NCBI GenBank assembly: GCA_001838165.1
Contig: KV835910.1
Span: forward strand, 1-22,494
Source: Actinomyces sp. HMSC035G02
GTDB lineage: Bacteria; Actinomycetota; Actinomycetes; Actinomycetales; Actinomycetaceae
Direction: 5' to 3'
DNA: 22,494 nt
Each line of letters opens with the position of its first letter. The first letter of the stretch is position 1. This document shows, piece by piece, positions 15,477 to 22,494 of this stretch. The translations under genes were made by a program, and so were the position numbers. Below the pieces are notes generated by a model, which worked only from the letters and a program-made list of their open reading frames with translations, had not been told where the DNA came from and did no database searches.

Positions 15477-15803
15477 ATGAGCGATCTTCATTTCGTCGCC
15501 GGCGAGTTTCGTCGTCTCGCGTCGACGGCCCGCGACGTGGCGGATGCTGTTCGGCAGGCTCGTCCTGACGGAGGGGCCAGCGCCTTTGCCTCCGCGATGC
15601 CGGGCGCGGAGCTCACGTCACTGATGCAGAGCGTCGAAGAGAAGTGCGTGGACACGTGCACGGTGCTCGGACGAAACTTGGATAATCACGCTGATGCCCT
15701 CGACGCTGCCGATAGGGACTTCATCGCTACCGAAGAAGACAATGGTCAGCTCATGTCCTCGATCATTCGGGGACTCGGCTTTGGGGGCGTGAGCGAACGA
15801 TGA
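15477..15803 (+). CDS. Small helical WXG100-like (ESX/type VII-style) protein
   Basis: A 108-aa protein predicted to be almost entirely helical, with no signal peptide or membrane segment. It has the size and helix-turn-helix layout of ESX/WXG100-like substrates, but no WxG motif is visible; the turn region reads MPGAELTSLMQ. The ATG at 15477 is preferred over 15465 because GGAG (15467-15470) lies seven bases before it. Its stop overlaps the start of the hydrolase gene (ATGA). That arrangement, a small helical protein coupled to a DUF1023 hydrolase, is common in actinobacterial type VII-associated loci. No secretion machinery gene lies in the window. Confidence 0.65.
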   Translation: MSDLHFVAGEFRRLASTARDVADAVRQARPDGGASAFASAMPGAELTSLMQSVEEKCVDTCTVLGRNLDNHADALDAADRDFIATEEDNGQLMSSIIRGLGFGGVSER

Positions 15804-17407
15804 AGTGGGCTGATCTGCGTCAGTGGCAGATGGGGCCGCTCAGCGAGCAGGCTCGGTCTTATGCGGACAAGCAGCGGGTACTTGCGCAGGCCGGCGACGA
15901 CCTGCGCGCCGGAGTGGATGCTCTGGGCGGCGTCGGTCGGACGGTTACCGCGGCTCAGGCCGCCCTGCGCCAGGACGCGGCCGAGATGGCGAAGCAGGAA
16001 GAAAAGCTGGGCGCGCTGAGTGACGTCCTGTCGTTCGCCGCGCATGGAGTCGCGAGCATTCGTTCGGCAGTGGCGAGCGCGGAAGCGGCTGCCGCCCGCA
16101 ATATGCTGGCCATTCACCCGGATGGTTCTATCGGGTATGTCGGCCCCATGGAGGTCTCGAAAGACGATGCGCGCCGGATTCGCCAGGCGATGAAGCAGCT
16201 GGCCGATCGCGTCGCAGAGATCCTCCGGGCAGCGCGGGACTTGGTGCGCGAGATACGGTCGAAACTGCTCGCCGTGTCGATGCCCGGCGTAGCCGGAGCG
16301 CTGGGAGCAGCAGTCTCCATCGGCAAAGACTCCTCGCCGAAGCTGCCCCCGCCAGGGGCCACGGCGAAGGAAGTCGCCAAGTGGTGGTCCTCGCTCACCC
16401 CGGAGCAAAAAGAAAAGCTCATTAATGAGCACCCGTATGAGATCGGCAAGCTTGACGGTGTCGATGGGACGTCGAGGGATAAGGCAAACCGCCTCGTGCT
16501 CGACATCGAGCTGCCGAAACTCGAGGCTGAATACGAGGAGTATAAGAAGCGTGCGGGCCTCATCGTTGATCCGTTCGAAGCTGCACAGCTCAAGAAGCTG
16601 AAGGAACGAGCAGACGCCGTCAGGAACATCAGGACAACGCTGGATCGCTCGGACGAAGACGGTATGCCTCGTCAGCTTCTGGGGATCGACACCTCTAACC
16701 CGCGCGTGACGGCGATCGTCGCGCAGGGAAACGTCGATACCGCCAAGCACATTGGTGTCATTGTGCCGGGCATGCACACCAACGTGGCCGACAACCTGGA
16801 TGACTACGACTACGACGCGTCGGTCATGGGAGCGAACGTGCGCAAGCACGCCCACGGTGAGGAGGTCGCGATGGTGTCCTACCTCGGCTACGACGCGCCG
16901 CAGAATGTTATCGAGGTTGCCTCGATTAAGAAGGCAAACGCCGGTGCGAAGCAGCTCGCCGGGTTCTTCAACGGCATGCACGCCTCTCGCGAATACGGTG
17001 CGGGCGACGCGCACGTGACCGCTGTGACCCACTCCTACGGATCGACGACTGGTGGAAAGGCGCTGACGATGATCGACGATGGAGCCGTCGATGATCTCAT
17101 CCAGTTTGGCTCACCCGGATCGGGCGTCCAGGATGTCTCAGAGCTAAAGATCCCGAAAGGCCACGCCTGGGTCAGCGCCACGACCCGATGGCAAGACATG
17201 GTCCAAGGCATCGGCGATGACGGACGATACGGCAAGAATCCTGCCAAAATGCCCGGCTACAACCACCTGTCGGGCGATGTCGGCCACGGGAAGGGATGGT
17301 TTGTACCCTTCCGGAAACACAGCTCCTACTTCAATGAGGGGAGCGAGGCGCTCGACGACATTTCGAAGGTCGTGGCGGGGCGCGGCGTGCCGAGGAGTAC
17401 ACGATGA
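15800..17407 (+). CDS. DUF1023-type alpha/beta hydrolase with helical N-terminal domain
   Basis: A 535-aa protein. Residues 1 to about 180 are long helices (starting MKWADLRQWQMGPLSEQARS), LXG/WXG-like and suited to type VII export. A Pro-rich hinge at ~180 is followed by WWSSLTPEQKEKLINEHPYE and a catalytic domain of the DUF1023 (Abhydrolase_8) family. The nucleophile elbow is THSYGS with Ser412; IGVIVPGMHT supplies the oxyanion region. The substrate is unknown; lipid or ester hydrolysis is the fold's usual chemistry. No signal peptide is present. It overlaps its neighbours at both ends by four bases, so the genes form one translationally coupled unit. A secreted effector is possible, but toxicity is not shown by the sequence. 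Confidence 0.82.
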   Translation: MKWADLRQWQMGPLSEQARSYADKQRVLAQAGDDLRAGVDALGGVGRTVTAAQAALRQDAAEMAKQEEKLGALSDVLSFAAHGVASIRSAVASAEAAAARNMLAIHPDGSIGYVGPMEVSKDDARRIRQAMKQLADRVAEILRAARDLVREIRSKLLAVSMPGVAGALGAAVSIGKDSSPKLPPPGATAKEVAKWWSSLTPEQKEKLINEHPYEIGKLDGVDGTSRDKANRLVLDIELPKLEAEYEEYKKRAGLIVDPFEAAQLKKLKERADAVRNIRTTLDRSDEDGMPRQLLGIDTSNPRVTAIVAQGNVDTAKHIGVIVPGMHTNVADNLDDYDYDASVMGANVRKHAHGEEVAMVSYLGYDAPQNVIEVASIKKANAGAKQLAGFFNGMHASREYGAGDAHVTAVTHSYGSTTGGKALTMIDDGAVDDLIQFGSPGSGVQDVSELKIPKGHAWVSATTRWQDMVQGIGDDGRYGKNPAKMPGYNHLSGDVGHGKGWFVPFRKHSSYFNEGSEALDDISKVVAGRGVPRSTR

Positions 17408-17478
17408 GGGAGTCGATGAACGCTATCCTGGCAGCTGTGACGGCGCACGTATCTGGTGCCGCGTTTCGAGGAGAATAA
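17404..17478 (+). pseudogene. Signal-peptide-like 24-aa ORF ending in frame before 17482
   Basis: ATG at 17404 overlaps the hydrolase stop (ATGA). It encodes MRESMNAILAAVTAHVSGAA followed by FRGE and TAA (17476-17478). The reading frame continues unbroken into the next gene: TAA, CGG, then ATG 17482. The peptide looks like a lipoprotein signal sequence in which VSGA stands where a VSGC lipobox would be. It may be the remnant N-terminus of the downstream gene, cut off by a nonsense codon, or a small leader peptide. Translation is unproven. Confidence 0.4.
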
Positions 17479-17481
17479 CGG

Positions 17482-18000
17482 ATGAATTCGGAACAGAAGG
17501 AACTGCTCGCTCGAGCCTCACGCATGGAGCCGATCGAGGCCTTCCAGCGCGACGTCGAGCCGGCAATCATCGCGGCCCGCGATCAGCTGATGACGCGCGA
17601 GAACTATCGCGGCTACTTCCGTAACGACGTGATCGCCAGGAACAACGTCGGCGACCACGTCCTGTACGCCTTCATCTCCCGCAGCTACGACTTCGACGAG
17701 CACGACCCGGTTCGCGTTCGCGAGGTGTTTGATGCCGCACTGGCCCCGCTTGGGTTCGAGTGCAGTGAAAAGGCGGACGTCCTGGAGGACGGCACGACGG
17801 ACACCGTCTTGATCTGGGGCAGCGAACGTTTCGGTGCGACCGTCCACGTCATGGTGTCCGAGAGCTGGCTGACGTCCGTCAACTACTACACGGACCACTT
17901 GCGCAGCGACGGGTCCGTGGCTGACCCGAAGACGCTCATGGAACTGCCCGGCCGCATCCCCGAGTGGTTCGCCGACGTTGCCGCAGGCACGCAGTCCTGA
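17482..18000 (+). CDS. Hypothetical 172-aa protein downstream of the DUF1023 hydrolase
   Basis: I do not recognise a named family. The protein is acidic, mixed alpha/beta, without cysteines other than Cys93 and without a membrane segment from this start. Helices fill the first ~45 residues (EPIEAFQRDVEPAIIAARDQ), and beta-strand blocks such as GATVHVMVSES follow. The ATG at 17482 has GAGGAG eight bases upstream, supporting independent initiation. It is the last gene of the unit and precedes a strong hairpin. By position it could be an immunity or partner protein of the hydrolase; a formerly lipid-anchored form is suggested by the in-frame signal-like ORF just upstream. Confidence 0.65.
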   Translation: MNSEQKELLARASRMEPIEAFQRDVEPAIIAARDQLMTRENYRGYFRNDVIARNNVGDHVLYAFISRSYDFDEHDPVRVREVFDAALAPLGFECSEKADVLEDGTTDTVLIWGSERFGATVHVMVSESWLTSVNYYTDHLRSDGSVADPKTLMELPGRIPEWFADVAAGTQS

Positions 18001-18030
18001 CGGCAGACATCTCGGCTCACTGATAGACAG

Positions 18031-18070
18031 TGAAGGGGGGCGGCGCTCGATTGAGCGCCGCCCCCCTTCA
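18031..18070. terminator. Bidirectional hairpin between convergent genes
   Basis: A perfect 18-bp stem (18031-18048 with 18053-18070) with loop GATT lies between the stops at 18000 and 18103. There is no long T-run on either side. Confidence 0.85.
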
Positions 18071-18102
18071 TGCAACCCGCGTAAGCGGGCAGCGTCAGAG
18101 CG

Positions 18103-19779
18103 TTAGCCGTTCAGGGCGTCGGACACGACCTGCTTGGCGGCCTCCTGGACCTGGGCCAGGTGCTCGGCGCCCTTGAAGGACTCCGCATAGATCTTGTAGA
18201 CGTCCTCGGTGCCCGACGGGCGCGCGGCGAACCACGCGGACTCGGTCGTCACCTTCAGGCCGCCGATGGGCGCGTCGTTGCCGGGCGCGCGCACCAGCTT
18301 CGCGACGATCGGGTCGCCGGCCAGCTCGGTCGCGGTCACGTCGTCCGCAGACAGGGCTGCGAGCTTCGCCTTCTCCTCGCGGGAGGCGGCTGCGTCGATA
18401 CGGGCGTAGGCGGAGGCGCCGAAGCGCTCGACCTGCTCCATGTGCAGCTGCGAGGGGGTCTTGCCGGTGACGGCCAGGATCTCGGACGCGAGCAGCGCCA
18501 GGATGATGCCGTCCTTATCGGTCGACCACACGGTGCCGTCCTTGCGCAGGAACGAGGCTCCCGCGCTCTCTTCGCCGCCGAAACCGACGGTGCCGGACAG
18601 CAGGCCGGGCACGAAGTACTTGAAGCCCACGGGCACCTCAATGAGGTCGCGGCCCATGGAGGCCACGACGCGGTCGATGAGCGCGGAGGACACGAGGGTC
18701 TTGCCCACGGCCGCGTCCTTGCCCCAGCCGGGGCGATGCGTGAACAGGTACTCGATGGCGACGGCCAGGAAGTGGTTCGGGTTCATCAGGCCGTCGGGGG
18801 TGACGATGCCGTGGCGGTCCGAGTCCGCGTCGTTGCCGGTCGCGATGTCGTAGGGGGTGTTGCCCTCGGCGTCGGGGGTCATGGCCTCGCGCAGGGACGC
18901 CATCGCGTAGGGCGAGGAGCAGTCCATGCGGATCTTGCCATCCCAGTCCAGGGTCATGAACGGCCACGCCGGGTCGACCTCGGGGTTGACGACGGTCAGG
19001 TCGAGGCCGTAGTGCTCTCCGATGGCCGCCCAGTAGTCGATGGACGCGCCGCCGAGCGGGTCGGCGCCGATGCGCACGCCCGCCTTGCGGATGGCCTCGA
19101 TGTCGATGACCTGATCCAGCTGCGAGACGTAGTAGTCCAGGTAGTCGAAGGGCTTGATGTTCGGGTCATGCAGCAGGTCAGAGCCGGTGACGCGGGGAAC
19201 GTTCTTCCATTCGCCCGAGTCGAGGAGCTCGTTGGCGCGCGCAGCGATCCAGCCGGTCGCGTCGGTGTCGGCGGGGCCGCCGTGAGGCGGGTTGTACTTG
19301 AAGCCGCCGTCGCGCGGGGGGTTGTGGCTGGGGGTGACGACGATGCCGTCGGCCAGGCCGTCGCCCTCGGTGCGCAGGTTACTCGGCGCGCCGTTCGCGC
19401 CGAGGATGGCGACGGACACGGCGGGGGTGGGCGTGTAGGAGCCGCGCGAGTCGATGCGCGTGTCGATGCCGGCGGCCGCGAGGACCTCCAGGGCGGTGCG
19501 CCACGCGGGCTCGCTCAAGGCGTGGGTATCGCGGCCGATGAACAGCGGACCGTTGATGCCCTGCGACGCGCGGTACTCGATGATCGCCGCGGTGATGGCG
19601 ATGATGTGCGCCTCGTTGAACTTACCGTCCAGCGAAGCGCCGCGGTGGCCCGAGGTGCCGAACGCGACGCGCTGTCCCACGTCGGTCGGGTCAGGGACGA
19701 TGTCGTAGTACGCGGAGATGACATCGTCGACGTTGATGAGGTCTTCAGGTAGGGCACGTGTGCCAGCTCGTTCATGCAT
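18103..19779 (-). CDS. pgm: Phosphoglucomutase, alpha-D-glucose-phosphate specific
   Basis: A 558-aa enzyme that interconverts glucose 1-phosphate and glucose 6-phosphate, linking glycogen or cell-wall precursors to glycolysis. The phosphoserine is Ser151 in [11 protein letters not shown]. The Mg loop is DADSDRHG (Asp317, Asp319, Asp321), the sugar-binding loop is GGEESAG (401-407), and the C-terminal phosphate-binding loop is [15 protein letters not shown]. Start and length fit the family, which typically begins MxxRAG...PEDLI. The ATG at 19779 has no clear Shine-Dalgarno, so the message may have a short or no leader. It is divergent from the AGE-family gene. Confidence 0.96.
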   Translation of the reverse strand: MHERAGTRALPEDLINVDDVISAYYDIVPDPTDVGQRVAFGTSGHRGASLDGKFNEAHIIAITAAIIEYRASQGINGPLFIGRDTHALSEPAWRTALEVLAAAGIDTRIDSRGSYTPTPAVSVAILGANGAPSNLRTEGDGLADGIVVTPSHNPPRDGGFKYNPPHGGPADTDATGWIAARANELLDSGEWKNVPRVTGSDLLHDPNIKPFDYLDYYVSQLDQVIDIEAIRKAGVRIGADPLGGASIDYWAAIGEHYGLDLTVVNPEVDPAWPFMTLDWDGKIRMDCSSPYAMASLREAMTPDAEGNTPYDIATGNDADSDRHGIVTPDGLMNPNHFLAVAIEYLFTHRPGWGKDAAVGKTLVSSALIDRVVASMGRDLIEVPVGFKYFVPGLLSGTVGFGGEESAGASFLRKDGTVWSTDKDGIILALLASEILAVTGKTPSQLHMEQVERFGASAYARIDAAASREEKAKLAALSADDVTATELAGDPIVAKLVRAPGNDAPIGGLKVTTESAWFAARPSGTEDVYKIYAESFKGAEHLAQVQEAAKQVVSDALNG

Positions 19780-20028
19780 AAGGACAGTGTTGCACGTTAC
19801 GTCCCTTTGTGGGTAGCACCGTCCCACGGCGTGGACTTTTCCTTGTTTTCTCTTGTTCGAGGCCGTGGCTGATTGGGTGGGAAAGGCCAGGTGAGAGCGT
19901 GCGTCGCCCCGGCCTCGTCCGTGGGGGAGAAAAGAGGGCATGCACGTTTTCCCAAAATCGGCACCGAGCGACTATCCTATGAGATGTCGGTCACCGAAGA
20001 CCGTGACTGTGTTGTCAGGAGGAACATC
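19780..20028. other. Divergent intergenic region, pgm / AGE-family gene
   Basis: About 250 bp with promoters for both directions presumed but not clearly readable; TATCCT near 19974 could be a -10 for the plus-strand gene. Two copies of the over-represented word family lie here in opposite orientation (19858-19869 plus, 19907-19917 minus), 37 bp apart. An in-frame ATG at 19983 precedes the chosen GTG of the next gene but lacks a ribosome binding site. Confidence 0.45.
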
Positions 20029-21369
20029 GTGGGATGGTTTGATTCCATCGAACATAACCGTTGGCTGAGCGGCCACATGCAGGCCCTCATTGAAGAGGCA
20101 GAAGGCGCGATTGTCGCGACTGGTTTCGCGCACCTCGACGCCGATGGAAAGCCCGACCTGACCCGATCGATCGACCTGGCCGTCACGGGTCGAATGGCCT
20201 ACGTGTTCTCGCTTGGCGCTCTGATGGGTCTGCCCGGCACGCGCCGCTATGCCGATCATGCCGTTAAGGCGCTCACCAACTACTTCACCGACCCCGTCAA
20301 CGGCGGCATGTGGTTTGCGATCAAGCCTGAGCCCGACGCCGACGGGCACGGCGTGCCGTGGGACGAGGACGCGCGCGTCAAGTCGCAGTACCACACGGTG
20401 TACGCGCTGCTGGGCGTGGCCGCCGCGACCGTCGCCGACCGCCCCGGTGCCCACGAGCTGCTCAACCGCATGCTCGAGGAGCAGAAGGAGCTGTGGACGG
20501 ACGACTACGGCCTCGTGTGGGATCAGTACGACGAGGCGTTCAACGAGCCCGTCCCCGTCCACACCCTTGGCACCCTCATCCACACGATTGAGGCCTACAT
20601 GGCTGCGGCCGAGGCCACGACCGAGCCCGAGTGGCTCGACCGCGCCGAGAAGATGACGGCCTTCGCGTACAAGGTCGCCTCCAAGAACGGATGGCGCATT
20701 CCGGAGTATTTCGACGAAAACTGGGAGCCCAGCCCCGAGGCGGGCAAGCTCCTCAACGACGGACGCCGCTACTACGAGGGCTACGTGACCGGCCACTCCA
20801 TGCAGCTCGGGCGCTTCGCGCTGCAGGTGCGGGCGGGCCTGCGCTCGATGGGCTGGACCGTGCCCGACTACCTCCTCGAGATGGGCACTGAGCTCTTCGA
20901 GCGCGCGCGCGTCGACGGCTGGCGTCGCACCGATGGCAACCCCGGCTTCTCCACGGGCGTCAACGACGAGGGCGACCCCGTGCCCGGCGAGGACGAGCAC
21001 CAGCAGTGGGTCGTCTGCGAGGGTGTGTGCGCCACCGTCGCCGTGCGCCGCGCGATGCTGGACGACGGTTCCGGTGTCCCCGACGTCGAGCACTTCGAGC
21101 ACTGCTACCGCTCTTTCGTCGACTACATCCACGACTACCTCATCAGCCAGCCCGGCCGGTGGGTGCGTCGCCTCGGTCCCCGCAACGAGAACGTGCAGCC
21201 CGCCAAGTCGTCGCGCTGGGATGTCTACCATGCCGTCCAGGCGACGCTCGCGATTCGCCTGCCGCTGTGGCCGCCGACGGCTCCCGCGCTGTCGCGCGGC
21301 CTCCTCGATCACCCCGAGGAGCCGGCCCCCGACAAGAAGTCCTGGAACTTCTTCGGGCTACGCGGCTGA
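20029..21369 (+). CDS. AGE-family sugar epimerase/isomerase
   Basis: A 446-aa (alpha/alpha)6-barrel protein of the N-acylglucosamine 2-epimerase superfamily, which includes mannose isomerase and YihS-type aldose-ketose isomerases. Family-like segments are MAYVFSLGALMGLPG, KSQYHTVYALLG, YVTGHSMQLGRFALQ, WVVCEGVCATVAVRRAM and the terminal SSRWDVYHAVQATLAIRLP; their conserved His residues are candidates for the acid/base pair. The exact sugar cannot be read; with pgm next door a hexose role is plausible. AGGAGG at 20017-20022 sets the GTG at 20029 as start with a six-base spacer, although the frame is open further upstream. No signal peptide, so cytoplasmic. Confidence 0.88.
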   Translation: MGWFDSIEHNRWLSGHMQALIEEAEGAIVATGFAHLDADGKPDLTRSIDLAVTGRMAYVFSLGALMGLPGTRRYADHAVKALTNYFTDPVNGGMWFAIKPEPDADGHGVPWDEDARVKSQYHTVYALLGVAAATVADRPGAHELLNRMLEEQKELWTDDYGLVWDQYDEAFNEPVPVHTLGTLIHTIEAYMAAAEATTEPEWLDRAEKMTAFAYKVASKNGWRIPEYFDENWEPSPEAGKLLNDGRRYYEGYVTGHSMQLGRFALQVRAGLRSMGWTVPDYLLEMGTELFERARVDGWRRTDGNPGFSTGVNDEGDPVPGEDEHQQWVVCEGVCATVAVRRAMLDDGSGVPDVEHFEHCYRSFVDYIHDYLISQPGRWVRRLGPRNENVQPAKSSRWDVYHAVQATLAIRLPLWPPTAPALSRGLLDHPEEPAPDKKSWNFFGLRG

Positions 21370-21393
21370 CGCATCGGATGTCTGATGGGCTCG

Positions 21394-21426
21394 GGCCCGG
21401 GGATGCGAGGGTCGCATCCCCGGGCC
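21394..21426 (+). terminator. Hairpin after the AGE-family gene
   Basis: A perfect 15-bp stem (21394-21408 with 21412-21426) with a GGG loop lies 24 bp after the stop; only a weak T-rich tail follows. Confidence 0.75.
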
Positions 21427-21451
21427 TCGTCCTGTAGGATGTTCCGCGTCT

Positions 21452-21538
21452 GGAGGGCTGTCTGAGTGGCCGAAAGAGACGGTCTTGAAAACCGTTGTGT
21501 CAGCAATGGCACCGGGGGTTCGAATCCCTCGCCCTCCG
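21452..21538 (+). tRNA. tRNA-Ser (anticodon UGA)
   Basis: The acceptor GGAGGGC (21452-21458) pairs with GCCCTCC (21531-21537), followed by discriminator G. The anticodon stem ACGGT/ACCGT encloses the loop CTTGAAA with anticodon TGA at 21486-21488. The T loop GGTTCGAATCC and a long variable arm of class II serine tRNAs are present. The 3' CCA is not encoded (CCG follows). Confidence 0.96.
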
Positions 21539-21616
21539 CCGAGCCGGCTTCCTTCGGGTCTCGCGGCGGGCGCACGTTCGCGCTCGCGGCGAAAATGCCC
21601 TAAAGTAGTCGGCACT

Positions 21617-21706
21617 GGAGACGTCGCATAGTCCGGTCGAGTGCGCCTCCCTGCTAAGGAGGTAGGGGTGCATAGCCCCTCGCGGGTTCAAATCCCGCCG
21701 TCTCCG
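21617..21706 (+). tRNA. tRNA-Ser (anticodon GCU)
   Basis: The acceptor GGAGACG (21617-21623) pairs with CGTCTCC (21699-21705), discriminator G. The anticodon stem CCTCC/GGAGG encloses CTGCTAA with anticodon GCT at 21653-21655. A long variable arm (TAGGGGTGCATAGCCCC) and the T loop GGTTCAAATCC are present. It lies 78 bp after the first tRNA-Ser and is followed by a terminator. Confidence 0.96.
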
Positions 21707-21711
21707 CGCAT

Positions 21712-21743
21712 AACCCCCGCGCTTCCCTCGAAGCGCGGGGGTT
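21712..21743 (+). terminator. Terminator after the tRNA pair
   Basis: A 13-bp stem, AACCCCCGCGCTT with AAGCGCGGGGGTT, and loop CCCTCG, followed by TCGTATT. Confidence 0.88.
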
Positions 21744-21772
21744 TCGTATTCTCTGGCCCAGTGGGCGGGAGC

Positions 21773-21835
21773 TTTCGGGGCGAAAGGGCGCAACGTGTTG
21801 GTCTTGTGGGGACTTTTCGTTGTGCTGGTGGTTGA
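21773..21835 (+). repeat. 63-bp dispersed block R1, copy 2
   Basis: Gap-free partner of 7918-7980 at about 78% identity, 30 bp after the tRNA terminator. Same orientation and same order relative to R2 and R3. Confidence 0.75.
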
Positions 21836-21992
21836 CAATGAACATTGACGGTGGTTGTTTCGTCGTGGGGGTATGAATACCCTCACGTGCCGATGTGTGG
21901 GCGAACGTGTGGGCGAACGCGTGGCCTGGTATGGGCGCTCAGGTTTAGGGGCGTAGTTTACCGAGGCGTGCTAGCTTCCTGTGCTCCTCGCC
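21836..21992. other. Intergenic spacer within the second repeat region
   Basis: No gene is supported. It includes a small near-duplication (GTGGGCGAACGTGTGGGCGAACGCGTGG, 21897-21924, counted as two 13-bp units) and otherwise featureless moderately GC-rich sequence. There is no equivalent in the first repeat region, where R1 and R2 are only 37 bp apart. Confidence 0.35.
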
Positions 21993-22120
21993 GCGCACGT
22001 GGGCCCGCTAATGCGCACGTGGGCCCGCTAATGCGAGCCTGGGCAGCCCTGCCCGCGCTCACATTAGAGGGTTAACGCACCAATTAGCGGGTTAACGCGC
22101 ATATTCAGCGGTTCGCGTGC
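21993..22120. repeat. 20-bp units, two direct and three inverted
   Basis: GCGCACGTGGGCCCGCTAAT occurs twice in perfect tandem (21993-22012, 22013-22032). After 28 bp, three inverted relatives follow at exact 20-bp steps: 22061 (ATTAGAGGGTTAACGCAC), 22081 (ATTAGCGGGTTAACGCGC) and 22101 (ending GGTTCGCGTGC, which starts block R2). The shared core is ATTAGCGGGTT. Block R2 copy 1 is also preceded by AATAGCGGGTT, so the unit belongs to the element. Confidence 0.75.
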
Positions 22121-22222
22121 GAGCTACATGCCAGGCCGGGAACCGTTGCGTCCCAAACGCAGACAGCTCAGCTGCAACAGCCCGTTGTCGACGTTTTCAT
22201 CGAGGTGGTCTGCGATCTGGGC
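22110..22222 (+). repeat. ~113-bp dispersed block R2, copy 2
   Basis: Gap-free partner of 8018-8130; GGTTCGCGTGCGA at 22110 and AACGCAGAC at 22156 keep the 46-bp distance. Confidence 0.65.
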
Positions 22223-22260
22223 GCCTCACCACCCTGAACCGAGACCTCACCGCGACCCAA

Positions 22261-22342
22261 CGGGGGGATTTGCGCCATCCAAGGCTCCGACACGCCGACG
22301 ACACACCGCCAGAGGGGTTCGCATGGCGCAAAACCCCCGCCG
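22261..22342 (+). repeat. 82-bp palindromic element R3, copy 2
   Basis: 71/82 identical to 8191-8272, gap-free. The stem is better paired here: GGGGGGATTTGCGCCAT (22262-22278) faces ATGGCGCAAAACCCCC (22323-22338) with few mismatches. Confidence 0.85.
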
Positions 22343-22354
22343 TTACCCCTGGTG

Positions 22355-22494
22355 TCAGGTTCCCTCACTGGTGCAATGCCCCTCGCTGGTGCATGGCTGC
22401 CCGGCCGGGCGCAGTTGAACGTCGGTGAGGCGTCGTCGGCGATGATGGGGGAGCTCGCGGGCGGCCAGCTCCGCGACGACGATTGTTGCCGATG
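22355..22494 (-). CDS. Possible 3' end of a gene entering from the right edge
   Basis: On the minus strand the frame is open from the window edge to TGA at 22357-22355. It encodes ATIVVAELAARELPHHRRRR and then a less gene-like tail rich in Cys, Thr and Ser. Third positions are GC-biased in the first 30 codons, but a plus-strand frame over the same bases is equally biased, so direction and reality are uncertain. No family recognised. Confidence 0.2.
   Translation of the reverse strand, partial: SATIVVAELAARELPHHRRRRLTDVQLRPAGQPCTSEGHCTSEGT

Noticed and set aside
19780..19941. Longer N-terminus of phosphoglucomutase
   Set aside because: The family begins at MHERAG; the extra 54 residues are basic and low-complexity and run into the divergent intergenic region.
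21993..22120. CRISPR array
   Set aside because: Units are 20 bp and directly adjacent or inverted, with no unique spacers and no cas genes.

Overview
The window comes from a high-GC actinobacterium. Codons end mostly in G or C, translation often starts at GTG, and the gene set is: class III (anaerobic) ribonucleotide reductase, a copper nitrite reductase, a type VII-secretion-style hydrolase module, an AGE-family sugar isomerase and actinobacterial membrane proteins. Gene content and style fit a facultatively anaerobic Actinomycetaceae member such as Schaalia/Actinomyces. That placement is an inference from memory, not a database result.

Layout. 1-521 is a non-coding, G/T-rich region with short periodic repeats. 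522-1046 encodes a DoxX-like membrane protein. 1047-1786 is a long intergenic region holding a terminator, an 18-bp tandem repeat, one copy of a 113-bp element with inverted ends, and two NrdR-box-like operators plus a third palindrome. It leads into nrdD-nrdG (1787-4466). Next is an envelope protein with an LRV-like N-terminus (4583-5824), convergent with an acyl-CoA-dehydrogenase-like flavoprotein (7038-5890, minus). A LytR_C-type membrane protein follows (7242-7856). 7857-8529 is a repeat-dense intergenic region with the second copy of the 113-bp element in the opposite orientation. A minus-strand pair, MFS transporter then App1-like phosphatase, occupies 11045-8530. A tightly overlapped minus-strand operon (15269-11199) carries two polytopic membrane proteins and a membrane-anchored NirK with an extra N-terminal cupredoxin. 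Divergent from it, 15477-18000 encodes a small helical WXG100-like protein, a DUF1023-type alpha/beta hydrolase, a short signal-peptide-like ORF and a 172-aa protein. Phosphoglucomutase (minus) and an AGE-family epimerase/isomerase (plus) are divergent. Two tRNA-Ser genes (UGA, GCU) precede a second repeat-dense region that runs nearly to the right edge.

How the genes relate. nrdDG supplies dNTPs without oxygen, and its upstream boxes suggest NrdR control. The nirK operon points to nitrite reduction to NO at the outer face of the membrane. Together they indicate a facultative lifestyle. Pgm and the AGE enzyme are hexose-interconversion functions.

The most unusual material is between the genes: (i) a gap-free 113-bp repeat with 17-bp inverted termini; (ii) an 82-bp palindromic element repeated at 87% identity inside a larger ordered block set that in both places starts just after a terminator; (iii) a strongly over-represented word, CGAGGCCGKGG, sometimes arranged as inverted pairs that form terminators.
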